NCBI GenBank assembly: GCA_042862465.1
Contig: JASTVH010000001.1
Coordinates: 496,001 to 560,000, forward strand
DNA from: JASTVH01 sp042862465
GTDB lineage: Bacteria > Pseudomonadota > Gammaproteobacteria > Pseudomonadales > Oleiphilaceae
Reading direction: 5' to 3'
Length of the DNA: 64,000 nt
Below are positions 52,455 to 61,353 of the stretch, one piece after another (the first letter of the stretch is position 1; each line of letters starts with the position of its first letter). The notes under the pieces are model-generated. The model saw only the letters and a program-made list of their open reading frames with translations. It did no database searches and was not told the origin of the DNA. The position numbers were made by a program, and so were the translations under genes.

Positions 52455-52929
52455 GTGGCGACTCCCCCGGGCCTTTGACTTTCTGCTGCTCTGGCACGGC
52501 CTGTTTGCCGGCTCGTACACGGTGGCCTATCTCACGTCGGAGGGCGCCTTTGCACTGCACCAGCTGGCCGGTTACATCGCCCTGGCCCTGCTCGCGGTGC
52601 GGCTCCTGGTGGCTGGGCTGGTGTCCGAACGCAGCATCTGGTCCCTGCCGTTGCCTTCCAGAACACTTTGGGCCAACTTCGGCAAACGTCTGGCCCGAGG
52701 CGACCTCAAGGTGTTTCGCGGGCGCACGCCCCTGGTGCCTCTGTCCGGACTCGCGGTACTGCTAACCCTGGTGGTGGTGACCCTCACCGGCCTGAGCGCG
52801 GACTGGTGGGGCTGGGAAGACCTGCACGAGGGCGTGGCCGAAGGCTCTCTGGCCGTGGTGTTCATCCATATTGCCACAGTAAGCCTGGGGCCGCTGTTGC
52901 GCAGGCTGGGTCAGACGCAGCGGGCCTGA
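52444..52929 (+). CDS. b-type cytochrome (cytochrome b561/hydrogenase-cytochrome-like)
   Basis: ATG 52444 behind GGAGGAG gives 161 residues. Four membrane helices contain His at FLLLWHGLFAG (about 18), ALHQLAGYIAL (about 39), and a second pair in EDLHEGVAEG and VFIHIATVS (about 129 and 142), the heme-ligand pattern of cytochrome b561-type proteins. It could link the quinone pool or the flavoprotein to periplasmic acceptors. It is last in the regulated module. Confidence 0.8.
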   Translation: MTIKWRLPRAFDFLLLWHGLFAGSYTVAYLTSEGAFALHQLAGYIALALLAVRLLVAGLVSERSIWSLPLPSRTLWANFGKRLARGDLKVFRGRTPLVPLSGLAVLLTLVVVTLTGLSADWWGWEDLHEGVAEGSLAVVFIHIATVSLGPLLRRLGQTQRA

Positions 52930-53013
52930 GCCGGGGATTTGGCGGGTAGCGTGCCTTCCGCCCCAGATCCCCCTCTGGAATGGTATGCGGGCTGAAACGC
53001 ATCGGGCACTTAG

Positions 53014-53256
53014 CCCGCATTTCTCACCAAGGCCGATCACAATGCTCGAAAAATTGTTGAATAACAGTCTCCTATATGCGAAATCGACGGATATGCCAAA
53101 ATCCAAATTGGATCTGTTCGGTTTTTGCCTGCCCCTGGCTTCACATCTGGACCGAATGGCCCTTGGACGGGGCTGCGGCCACGCCCGGCGGCCCATTCGG
53201 CCCACCTGTTTCGCCAGGAGCACGCAAAAATCCGAACCCTTGGTGAGAAATGCGGG
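53014..53256. mobile_element. IS-derived MITE with 19-bp perfect terminal inverted repeats and TTAG target duplication
   Basis: CCCGCATTTCTCACCAAGG (53014-53032) is the exact complement of 53238-53256. TTAG flanks both sides directly (53010-53013 and 53257-53260), a 4-bp target duplication, showing recent transposition. The 243-bp interior has no intact gene; short frames near the right end (EHAKIRTLGEKCG) may be the last codons of a transposase. The ends resemble IS1380-family ends from memory; that assignment is tentative. Confidence 0.8.
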
Positions 53257-53405
53257 TTAGGGGCATGCGCTTCTGTTGATGCTTATCAACGCCAAGCCAG
53301 GGCAGGCTCTATATAGTGCGGCATACCCATTCTGTTCTATTGGCGGCGTGATGGGTCGGGGCGCAGTCGCTACCGGTACTCTGGACCTCAGTCGTATCGC
53401 TGGCA

Positions 53406-54128
53406 TTGAACCTGTTTGCATTGTCGAGCGTTCCGCTGAAAGAATGGTTATTCAAGCCGCAACGGGAGATCACGGTGAGACGTCAGGAAACCTTCAATTT
53501 CTATTCTCACCTGGCAGGCATGGTGCTTGCGGTGGTCGGTATGGTGGTGCTGCTGGTGCATGCGGCGTCGTCGCCGTCTCTGATGCTGACCGCCCTGGTT
53601 TACGGCCTGTCGGTGGTGTTTCTGTTTTCTGCCAGTTCTCTCTATCACGCCTTCAAGACCCAGGAAAACGAACTGTCCTTCTGGCGCAAGTTGGACCGGC
53701 TGGCGATTTTCGCCATGATTGCCGGCACCTATACCCCGGTTTGTTACTTTTTCCTCGACGACGCCTGGCGGGTGCCGATGATAGCCCTTCAGTGGGGGCT
53801 GGTGGCCCTGGGGGTGTTTACCCAGATTTTCTTTCCCCGGGCGCCGCGAATGTTGTATGCGGTGATCTACCTCATCATGGGCTGGTTGCTGGTACTGCCC
53901 ATCAGGCAGGTGCTTGACGCGATGACCGTTTTGCAGGTGACACTGCTGTTCGCCGGCGGTGCGGCTTTTACCCTGGGGGCTCTGTTCTATGCCTTTAAGC
54001 GCCCGTTGCTCAAGCCGGGGGTGTTCAGCTTTCACGAGTTGTTTCACGTCATGGTGCTGCTGGGTGCGGGCAGTCACTATGCGCTGGTGTATGACGCCTT
54101 CTCCAACTTCCAGGCCGTGAATGGCTGA
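53406..54128 (+). CDS. Hemolysin III/PAQR-family membrane protein
   Basis: The 240-residue protein from TTG 53406 has seven membrane helices and the family's conserved SSLYHAFK (about 75-82), RLDRLAI-type (KLDRLAIFAMIAGTYTP, about 95-111) and SFHELFHVMVLLGAG (about 207-221) motifs, which place Ser, Asp and His near a metal site. A GTG at 53475 with GGGAG is a possible shorter start. PAQR proteins may act as ceramidase-like hydrolases; a true hemolytic role is unproven. Confidence 0.85.
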   Translation: MNLFALSSVPLKEWLFKPQREITVRRQETFNFYSHLAGMVLAVVGMVVLLVHAASSPSLMLTALVYGLSVVFLFSASSLYHAFKTQENELSFWRKLDRLAIFAMIAGTYTPVCYFFLDDAWRVPMIALQWGLVALGVFTQIFFPRAPRMLYAVIYLIMGWLLVLPIRQVLDAMTVLQVTLLFAGGAAFTLGALFYAFKRPLLKPGVFSFHELFHVMVLLGAGSHYALVYDAFSNFQAVNG

Positions 54129-54140
54129 CAGGGGCCGGGA

Positions 54141-55040
54141 ATGACAACAGCGCCCTGCAACGTGGCGAGCCCGTCGTCCCGGTTAGTGGAGGAGGAAGCT
54201 CAGCGCTTTGCCCGGGAGCGTTCGGCCCATTATCTGGAAGGGGAAACCAAGTCCGGGGCGATCGGCGCGCCTTACCTGCTTTACCGTCCTGAGGCCCGGA
54301 CCGGGGTGCTGCTGGTGCATGGGCTGATGGCCGCGCCGGAAGAGGTGCGGGAATGGGCCGAGGCTCTCTATGCCCAGGGTTACACGGTTTATGCCCCGCG
54401 CATGGCGGGACACGGCACCTCGGCGGAAGATCTGGCGGGGCGCAGTGCCGGGGAGTGGCTGGCATCGGTCGAGCGCGGTCATGAGATCCTGCGGGGGTGT
54501 TGTGAGCAGGTGGTGGCAGCGGGCTTTTCCACCGGCGGTGCGGTGGTGCTGCACTCGGTTATTGACCAGCCTCAAGCCTTTGCCGCGGTGATCAGCGTCA
54601 GTGCGCCGCTCCGATTCAGGAAATTTTCTGCCCACTTTGCCCGGCCGTTAAGCCTCTGGAATCGGGTGTTCCAGGCATTGGGCATCGAGCGATTGCGCAA
54701 GCCGTTCGTCACTAACCACGCCGATAACCCCCACATCAACTACCTGCGCTGTCCGGTGCATTCCATCGCTCAGATACAGCACTTGATGGGCGATGTACGC
54801 CGCGGCCTGCCGTCGATCCGCATCCCGGCCCTGATCGTGCACGGCGACCATGATCCAAAGGTGGATGTGCGGGGTGCACGCGAGCTCTATCGGCGACTCG
54901 GCTCGCCCCATAAACGTTATCGGGAGGTCGCCTCAGACCGACACGGCATTGTCCGGGGAGAAGTGGGCCAGCATGTGTTTGCCGAGGTGGCAGCCTTCCT
55001 GGCCGAAGTCGCGCCGGCCGGGGCAGCCCGAGCCACTTGA
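54141..55040 (+). CDS. Alpha/beta-hydrolase esterase
   Basis: The 299-residue protein contains LLVHGLMAAPEEVREWA (about 55-71), the nucleophile Ser in GFSTGG (about 131) and DHDPKVD and DRHGIV for acid and base (about 235-275). It is like carboxylesterase Est30/serine aminopeptidase hydrolases, which act on acyl esters. It has no signal peptide and follows the hemolysin III gene by 12 bases. Confidence 0.82.
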   Translation: MTTAPCNVASPSSRLVEEEAQRFARERSAHYLEGETKSGAIGAPYLLYRPEARTGVLLVHGLMAAPEEVREWAEALYAQGYTVYAPRMAGHGTSAEDLAGRSAGEWLASVERGHEILRGCCEQVVAAGFSTGGAVVLHSVIDQPQAFAAVISVSAPLRFRKFSAHFARPLSLWNRVFQALGIERLRKPFVTNHADNPHINYLRCPVHSIAQIQHLMGDVRRGLPSIRIPALIVHGDHDPKVDVRGARELYRRLGSPHKRYREVASDRHGIVRGEVGQHVFAEVAAFLAEVAPAGAARAT

Positions 55041-55235
55041 TCGGTACAGTGCGTTTTGGTGGTGCATGGCCACCCACCCGATCGGCACCATGCAGCCGGT
55101 CAATCAGTGGGACCGCCATTTGCGCTCTTTGGCACCGATTCCAGCCATTCCCATGCCCTATCCCTATGAACCGCCACTAGTGGCCCTTCATCATTTCCGG
55201 TAATCTCGCTCCCCAAGCTATGTAAGGAGTACAGC

Positions 55236-55694
55236 ATGGACTGGAGTATCACTCACCTCTGGTTGATCGTGGCGCTGGTTTTGGGGCTGGCGGAGCTGGC
55301 CTCGGGAGCGTTTGTGTTGCTGGCCCTGGGTGTTGCTGCGGGTCTGACGGCGATCGTGGCGGCACTGCAGGTGTCCTTCACCGGGCAATTGGTGGCCATG
55401 GGGCTGTTTTCGGCCGTGTTGGTGCCGTTGGCTCTCTTGTATATCCGGCCGAGATTGTCTCCGCGTGGTGTCAATTACGGGACCACCGGTACCGGCGTTG
55501 AGGTGGGGCAGCGGTACCGCACGGAAAAGCGTGATTTTGATGGCGCGACCGGCGTGAAGATCAATGGGGATTTTTATCGGATCAGGGTTGCCCGAACCGG
55601 AGAGCAGGAGCTGCCAGCCGGCACAACCGTGATCTTTGAACGGTTCGATGGAACGACCGCTATCGTCCATCGGGCCCCCGCAAGCAAGGAGTAA
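55236..55694 (+). CDS. NfeD-family membrane protein
   Basis: The 152-residue protein has an N-terminal membrane region with three helices (about 5-65) and a C-terminal OB-fold-like NfeD domain (about 85-148). It lies 7 bases before the stomatin gene; NfeD and stomatin work together in membrane microdomains in many bacteria. The short form lacks the protease part. Confidence 0.88.
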   Translation: MDWSITHLWLIVALVLGLAELASGAFVLLALGVAAGLTAIVAALQVSFTGQLVAMGLFSAVLVPLALLYIRPRLSPRGVNYGTTGTGVEVGQRYRTEKRDFDGATGVKINGDFYRIRVARTGEQELPAGTTVIFERFDGTTAIVHRAPASKE

Positions 55695-55701
55695 AAGGAA
55701 A

Positions 55702-56733
55702 ATGGAAACTATCCTGTCACCGGGTCTGGTGATCAGTCTTATTTTTGTGATTCTGGCCATTGTGCTGCTGGCCAAGGGCCTGGTGATTGTTCGCCAGTCC
55801 GAGGTGATGGTGATCGAACGGCTGGGGTCGTTTAACCGCATCCTGGAAAGTGGCGTGAACATTATCGTGCCGTTTCTGGAAAAACCGCGGCCGATCACCA
55901 TCATCCGCTACATCCGTTCCGGCACGGAGTATCACCCCATCAGCAGCGAGGAAACCCGTATCGATCGCCGTGAAACGGTGATGGACTTCCCCGGCCAGCC
56001 GGTGGTGACCACGGACAACGTAACCGTGAAGATCAACGGCGCGCTGTATTACCAGATCATCGATCCGCGCCGGTCGGTGTACGAGGTGGCCAACATGAGC
56101 CAGGCGGTGGAAGTGCTGGCCAAGACCACGCTGCGTTCCGTGGTGGGCAAGATGGAGCTGGACCGGCTGTTCGAGTCCCGCTCTGAAGTGAACAACGCCA
56201 TCCAGGCGGAAATGGAAGAGCCGGCATCGAAGTGGGGTGTGAAGATCACCCGGGTCGAGGTGCAGGACATCGAGATGCCCGAAGAGGTGGAAGAAGCCAT
56301 GCGCCTGCAGATGGCCGCCGAGCGAAAGCGCCGGGCGACCGTGACCGAGGCGGAAGGCGAAAAGGCTGCGGCGATCGCCAAGGCGCAGGGTGAAAAGGAA
56401 TCCGCCATTCTGACAGCCCAGGGCGACAAGGAATCGGCGATCCTCCGCGCCCAGGGGGAGCAGGAATCGATTCGCCTGGTGCTGAATACCCTGGGCGAGT
56501 CGGAAGAGAACAAGCGCACCGTCGTGGGTTATCTGCTGGGGCAAAGCTACATCAAGGTGCTGCCCAACATGGCCCAGAATGGGGAACGGATCTTCGTGCC
56601 TTATGAATCGTCGGCCCTGCTGGGCTCCATGGGCATGTTCCGGGAAATGGCCGGTAGTCCGGAGGATGCGGTTCGGCAGCTGATTCAGCGAGATGGGCTC
56701 AGAGGCGGTGTGGTCGGTTCGGCAGCTGACTGA
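55702..56733 (+). CDS. Stomatin/SPFH-domain membrane protein (QmcA-like)
   Basis: ATG 55702 behind AAAGGAAA gives 343 residues. An N-terminal membrane helix (about 8-28) precedes the SPFH domain (about 30-195, with GSFNRILESGVNIIVPF). A long coiled coil follows with repeated KAQGEKESAILTAQGDKES-type units (about 225-270). It oligomerises in the inner membrane and organises quality control with the NfeD protein just upstream. Confidence 0.92.
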   Translation: METILSPGLVISLIFVILAIVLLAKGLVIVRQSEVMVIERLGSFNRILESGVNIIVPFLEKPRPITIIRYIRSGTEYHPISSEETRIDRRETVMDFPGQPVVTTDNVTVKINGALYYQIIDPRRSVYEVANMSQAVEVLAKTTLRSVVGKMELDRLFESRSEVNNAIQAEMEEPASKWGVKITRVEVQDIEMPEEVEEAMRLQMAAERKRRATVTEAEGEKAAAIAKAQGEKESAILTAQGDKESAILRAQGEQESIRLVLNTLGESEENKRTVVGYLLGQSYIKVLPNMAQNGERIFVPYESSALLGSMGMFREMAGSPEDAVRQLIQRDGLRGGVVGSAAD

Positions 56734-56789
56734 TCTTTGCCCGCTCCGACTGCCCCTGGCCATCGAACTTTCGGTTGCGGGCCGTCCAG

Positions 56790-56821
56790 GATTCGAGCCT
56801 GGGGAGATTCAGGCTCGAATC
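56790..56821. terminator. Hairpin between convergent stomatin and LysR genes
   Basis: GATTCGAGCCTG (56790-56801) pairs perfectly with CAGGCTCGAATC (56810-56821) around an 8-base loop. No T run follows on either strand, so termination is only a guess. Confidence 0.4.
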
Positions 56822-56867
56822 GCTTTCACCCTGGGCGCAGCTCTCTGTCTCGCTTGCTCCAGAGATA

Positions 56868-57812
56868 TCAGGGTTCGTCCGCATCGCCGCTTGAGGCCTG
56901 GCGACGGCCATTTTTCTGGATAGCTTCCACAGCGCCCTTGATCTCCTCACGCAACCAGCCATGCGCCGGATCCTGCCGGTATCGCGAATGCCATGCCATG
57001 TTCACCGGAAAGATGCCCAGGTCCGCAGGAGGCTGCATGATGCGTAGCCGCGGATCCTGTTCGAAGCGGCGGCAGATCAGGTTGGGGAGGGTGGTGCAGT
57101 AGTCTGTTGCGGCGATGAGGTCGGGGATGGAAAGGAAGTGGGTGACGGAGACCGCCAGGTCACGTTTGAGCCCGGTCTGGGACATGGCCTGAAAAAGGCC
57201 GGCCTTGAGCCGTCCCGGGGGTTGCATGTTGACGTGCTTGAGGCCTTCGAAGGCTTCCTTGCTCAGCTTTTCACCGGCGATCGGGTGGTCGGCGCGCAGG
57301 AGGCAGGAGAGGCCATCGGTCATCAGTTCCTGAACCACCAGGTTCTCCGGGGGATCGACCACGCGGCCGAGCACCAGGGCGGTGTCTCCGGAGACGATAC
57401 CGGTTTCCGACAGATCGGCGCCGAAGGGGATGACGCGAATCTGGATGCCGGGCGCCTTGGTCTGCAGACGCTGCATCAGGGCCGGCAGCAGGACGTATTC
57501 CACATAGTCGTTGGCGGCGATGATGAAGCGTCGTGTGGTGGTGGACGGGTCGAAATGCTGTTGTTCCAGCACCACGTGATCGATCTGCTCCAGAGCCTGT
57601 CGTAGAACCGGTCCGATGGCCAGGGCTTTTTCCGTGGGACGCATGCCGTAGCGTTCGCGGATGAAGAGCGGGTCTTCGAACAGTTCCCGACAACGGTTGA
57701 GGGTATTGCTGAGCGCTGGCTGGGTGATGCCCAGACGTTCAGCCGCTCGGGTGACGCTGCGTTCTTCCAACAGGGCTACCAGGGTGCGAAGGAGATTCAG
57801 GTCGTAGCGCAT
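56868..57812 (-). CDS. LysR-family transcriptional regulator
   Basis: The start at ATG 57812 (MRYDLNLLRTLVALLEERSV) gives 314 residues. The HTH (about 4-63) has RSVTRAAERLGITQPALSN and an effector-binding domain follows. It is close to the NodD/SyrM-like subgroup, whose first residues read DLNLLRTL. It diverges from the DJ-1/PfpI gene over 106 AT-rich bases and most likely regulates it. Confidence 0.88.
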   Translation of the reverse strand: MRYDLNLLRTLVALLEERSVTRAAERLGITQPALSNTLNRCRELFEDPLFIRERYGMRPTEKALAIGPVLRQALEQIDHVVLEQQHFDPSTTTRRFIIAANDYVEYVLLPALMQRLQTKAPGIQIRVIPFGADLSETGIVSGDTALVLGRVVDPPENLVVQELMTDGLSCLLRADHPIAGEKLSKEAFEGLKHVNMQPPGRLKAGLFQAMSQTGLKRDLAVSVTHFLSIPDLIAATDYCTTLPNLICRRFEQDPRLRIMQPPADLGIFPVNMAWHSRYRQDPAHGWLREEIKGAVEAIQKNGRRQASSGDADEP

Positions 57813-57918
57813 CAGATATTCAATTATGAAATAACACGAATAAAAGAAATAAACTGGGTCAATTCTACGTGGTAGGGCATGGTGAGGGTCAAATAAACCG
57901 TAGCAGGAGGATTTGACC

Positions 57919-58578
57919 ATGAGTCGCATTCTTTTCGTTTTGACGAGCCATGACCGCATGTTGAACGGCGACCCCACCGGCGTCTGGCTGGAAGAGTTCG
58001 CCGTGCCTTACCTGAAACTCCGTGAGGCGGGCCACGAGGTGACGGTCAGTTCCGTGGCGGGCGGCCCGGTGCCGGTTGACCCCAACAGTGAGCCCGAGGC
58101 AGCGCAAAAGGAGGCCTGGGCGGAGGCCATCGAGCAACTGAAGGATACCCCGGCGTTCCTGGAGCTGAACGCGGATGACTTCGATGCGGTCTACCTGCCC
58201 GGCGGACACGGAACCGTGTTCGACATGCCTTACAACCGTGCGCTGCATCAACTGCTGTACGATTTCGATCGCACCGGTCGGGTGATCGCCAGTGTCTGTC
58301 ATGCCCCGGCCGTGTTTGCCGGTATGCGTGACAAGGATGGCAAGCCGTTCATCGCGGGTCGCAAGGTTTCCGGCTTCAGCGATTCGGAAGAGCAGGGCGT
58401 CGGTGGCGTGGAGAAGGTGCCGTTCCTGTTGGAGTCCCGTCTGAAGGAACTGGGGGCAGACTACCAGCCAGGCGATGACTGGCAGCCCATTGCCGTTCAG
58501 GACGGCAAGCTGATCACTGGTCAGAACCCGCAGTCCTCAGCGGCGGTGGCTGACAAGCTGATAGCTGCATTGGCATGA
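57919..58578 (+). CDS. DJ-1/PfpI-family protein (HchA-like glyoxalase/deglycase)
   Basis: ATG 57919 behind AGGAGG gives 219 residues. The nucleophile Cys is in VCHAPAVF (about 128) with the nucleophile-elbow glycines in YLPGGHGTVFDM (about 94-105), including the Glu-like partner in VWLEEFAVP. The family covers glyoxalase III and related stress enzymes. Regulation by the divergent LysR is inferred. Confidence 0.87.
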   Translation: MSRILFVLTSHDRMLNGDPTGVWLEEFAVPYLKLREAGHEVTVSSVAGGPVPVDPNSEPEAAQKEAWAEAIEQLKDTPAFLELNADDFDAVYLPGGHGTVFDMPYNRALHQLLYDFDRTGRVIASVCHAPAVFAGMRDKDGKPFIAGRKVSGFSDSEEQGVGGVEKVPFLLESRLKELGADYQPGDDWQPIAVQDGKLITGQNPQSSAAVADKLIAALA

Positions 58579-58776
58579 GTGGGTCAGGGGCTGCCAGCCC
58601 CTTTCCGTCATGGACTGCATTAATGAATCAAAGGATTTGGCAGATCGCTGCAACAGGAGGAATATAGCGAAGGAGGGACAGTTCATTGCGGCCGCCAACG
58701 CGGTAGCCAAGGAAAGGTGGCGTTGTTGCAGGGTGTGTAGCTGTCCGGGTTCTGGATAGCCAGGGAAGGGGATGTC

Positions 58777-59787
58777 ATGACGACAACGCGCGTATGTGCT
58801 CTGCAGATGCAGGGCAAAGTGGCCGATATTCAGTACAATCTGGCCCATGTGCGGGAGCTGCTCGACGAAGCCGTGCGCCTGAAGGCGCAGGTTGTGGCGG
58901 TTCCCGAGTTCTTCACCACTCCCATTGTGGAGGATCCGCGCCTGTGGGCGTGCAGTCTTCCGCCTGATAATCCCGCCCTGGATCTTCTGCGACGCTACGC
59001 CTTGGATTATGGCCTGCTGATTGGCGGCTCCTATCTTGAAAAGCGCGGCGAGGACGTTTTCAACTGTTACGTCCTCGTGCATCCCGATGGCTCCGTTACC
59101 CGCCATGACAAGGATCGCCCGACCATGATCGAGAACGCCTACTACATCGGGGGGCAGGATCCCGGCATTCATGAATCCTCCCTGGGAACCGTGGGCACCG
59201 CCGTGTGCTGGGAAACAATGCGAACGCAGACCGTGCGTCGTTTGCGGGGGCGGATCGATTTTGTGATGTCCGGGAGCCACTGGTGGTCTCCGCCGCTCAA
59301 TTGGCCCGTGCTGAAAAAGTTCTTTCACACCATGGCCGACATGAACGCCGACTACCTGGAAAGCGCCCCGGGCACTTTTGCGCGTCTGCTTGGGGTGTCC
59401 AATATCCATGCCTCTCATTGCGGACCGCTGGTGGGGAAACTGCCGCTGTTGCCACCGCCCGTGCATCCCGTGGCCTATCGCGGTGAGTTGATGGGGGAGG
59501 CGCAGATCATCGACAACCGGGGGCAGTGCCTGGCCCGGCGGCAGCGTCATGAGGGGCCGGGCGTGATCCACGCCGAGCTTGAGCTGGTGCCAGGGGAAGT
59601 GACATTGGCGCTGCCGGATCGATTTTGGATTCCCCGGTTGAAATGGCGTTTTCGTTTTTTCTGGCATCAACAGAATCTGTGCAGCCGGATGCTGTACCAC
59701 AAGGCTCGACGGGCGGGGTGGCTGTCCGTGTACCCGGGGGGTGATTCAAGCCAACACCGGGGATCCAGGACGCAGCAGGTTACCTGA
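58777..59787 (+). CDS. Carbon-nitrogen hydrolase (nitrilase superfamily)
   Basis: The 336-residue protein has the Glu-Lys-Cys triad in order: Glu in VAVPEFF (about 47), Lys in RHDKDRPTM (about 112) and Cys in AVCWETMR (about 147), which is followed by a WWSPP loop. It hydrolyses an amide or nitrile of unknown substrate. It is a lone gene. The C-terminal part (from about 300) is poorly conserved. Confidence 0.85.
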   Translation: MTTTRVCALQMQGKVADIQYNLAHVRELLDEAVRLKAQVVAVPEFFTTPIVEDPRLWACSLPPDNPALDLLRRYALDYGLLIGGSYLEKRGEDVFNCYVLVHPDGSVTRHDKDRPTMIENAYYIGGQDPGIHESSLGTVGTAVCWETMRTQTVRRLRGRIDFVMSGSHWWSPPLNWPVLKKFFHTMADMNADYLESAPGTFARLLGVSNIHASHCGPLVGKLPLLPPPVHPVAYRGELMGEAQIIDNRGQCLARRQRHEGPGVIHAELELVPGEVTLALPDRFWIPRLKWRFRFFWHQQNLCSRMLYHKARRAGWLSVYPGGDSSQHRGSRTQQVT

Positions 59788-60013
59788 GCTAGGGAGAGGC
59801 GCCTTGAAAAACACCTTCTGTAACTCGAATCGCAGGAAAACGCCGGTAAGTCGGTGTTTGTGGGGGCGTTGGCGACAGATGGCCTGGCCCGGATGATGAA
59901 CCTTTTGCAAGGATCGCGGTTATCCGTCCGCAAAGCTTGTCGGTTTCCTCGGGTTTGGTCCAGACTGAGGTTATCCAGTCCGCTTAAATGACCACTGATG
60001 GGTGGGTCCGGCC
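59788..60013. other. Gap before the PilZ fusion gene
   Basis: No gene, repeat or strong hairpin is seen. It should hold the promoter of the PilZ and EAL genes. Confidence 0.4.
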
Positions 60014-61342
60014 ATGCGTAGGATGCACGGAGAATACCGTCGGCATAGGCGGTCCAATATTTGGATGCCGGTGGACATAAGCTATGCCAGCGAAACGCTG
60101 GAAGCCAAGACGGTGGACGTATCAACCAGTGGGATGCGTCTGCAGAGGCCCGGGAACCTGTTCCTGCGACCCGGGGAAAAGCTCGATATCACCTTCCGTA
60201 ACAAGGCGGATACCACGGTCCCCGCGACTGTGGCCCATGTGGGCAAGTCCCATATCGGTTTGCAGTTTTACCGGCGACAGCTTTCCGAATATGAGCTGAG
60301 AGAACTGTATTCCGTGGCGCCGGTCTGGCAACGCTTCTTTGCCCGGGCGAGGCGGGCGCTCTGGATGCACAGCCGCCGTTTTGGTGTGTTGGCGGCCAAT
60401 ACCTTTCTGCGCCGGGCAATCGTTGGGGTGGTGCGGCCCCATTTTGTGTTTGCGGTTTACGGCACCGAAAAGGAAGCGGATACCTATTTCACGCCCGGCA
60501 TGGCCCGACGCATGCCGCCCAACCTGGTATTGGGCTTCATCCGCAATCAGCACATGCGCGGGTTGCTGGTGGCATCGCAAACCTTTGAGGAAGAACTCCA
60601 GCAGGATTCGGGCAAGGTGCAGGCCTATATCGACCAGTTGCGTGCGGATTTTCCCGAGGTTCAGCGTATCGCCCTGGTTGGACGGTTACCCAATTTCGTG
60701 AAAAAGGCCGGTATTGAGATTTCCGCGCCCCTGGTCGAGGGGAGTCTGGGTACCCGCTACATGATCTGGGATGTGGCCCGGCAGATGAAAGCCCTGCCAC
60801 GTTATGCCCAGCATAAGAGCATCGTGGTGCTCGGTGGTGCCGGTCGGATCGGCAATGCCGTGTGTGAAGATCTGACCGGGGAATTCGAAACGGTGATTGC
60901 GTTCGACCCCCGGTACGAAGAGGAGGAGCAGCTCCAAGTCAACGAGGGCACCATCATTCGCACCTCCAACGTCGCCCGACTTCAACCGGAGCAACTGTAT
61001 ATCGGGCTGACCCACCACGGCGATGTCATTCTGGATCTGAGCCCCCACATGCCGGCCGGTTCGCTGATCGCCGATGATACCCACCCCTGCATTAGCCTTG
61101 AGGCGCGAGAGCAGTTGCAGGAACAGGAGATTGCGGTGGAAAAGGTGGTGCTCTCCCATGAGGAGTTCCTGATGTGGCCGCGCATGCCGGCCTGGAACAA
61201 CCGGGACATCCCCGGCTGCCTGGTGGAGGCTCTCGTACTGCTGCAGCATCCGAAACTGGAAGGACAGGATTTCCTGTCATTTTGCCATGAGGCGAAAAAG
61301 ATGGGGTTCGTGGGGCGGCTCATCAGGCCTCTGGACGAGTAG
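60014..61342 (+). CDS. PilZ domain fused to a Rossmann-type NAD(P)-binding protein
   Basis: ATG 60014 (442 residues) follows GGTGGG. The N-terminal PilZ domain (about 1-95) has RxxxR (HRRSN region) and DVSTSGM (about 35-41), the c-di-GMP binding motifs. The remainder has an N-terminal alpha/beta part, SLGTRYMIW, then the Rossmann loop VVLGGAGRIGNAVCEDL (about 273-289) and a conserved helical end. The second part resembles, in outline, acyl-ACP reductases (AAR) or shikimate-dehydrogenase-like enzymes. c-di-GMP might thus gate a dehydrogenase. The EAL gene starts 11 bases downstream, suggesting a joint role. Confidence 0.75.
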   Translation: MRRMHGEYRRHRRSNIWMPVDISYASETLEAKTVDVSTSGMRLQRPGNLFLRPGEKLDITFRNKADTTVPATVAHVGKSHIGLQFYRRQLSEYELRELYSVAPVWQRFFARARRALWMHSRRFGVLAANTFLRRAIVGVVRPHFVFAVYGTEKEADTYFTPGMARRMPPNLVLGFIRNQHMRGLLVASQTFEEELQQDSGKVQAYIDQLRADFPEVQRIALVGRLPNFVKKAGIEISAPLVEGSLGTRYMIWDVARQMKALPRYAQHKSIVVLGGAGRIGNAVCEDLTGEFETVIAFDPRYEEEEQLQVNEGTIIRTSNVARLQPEQLYIGLTHHGDVILDLSPHMPAGSLIADDTHPCISLEAREQLQEQEIAVEKVVLSHEEFLMWPRMPAWNNRDIPGCLVEALVLLQHPKLEGQDFLSFCHEAKKMGFVGRLIRPLDE

Positions 61343-61353
61343 ACCGGGAGCGG

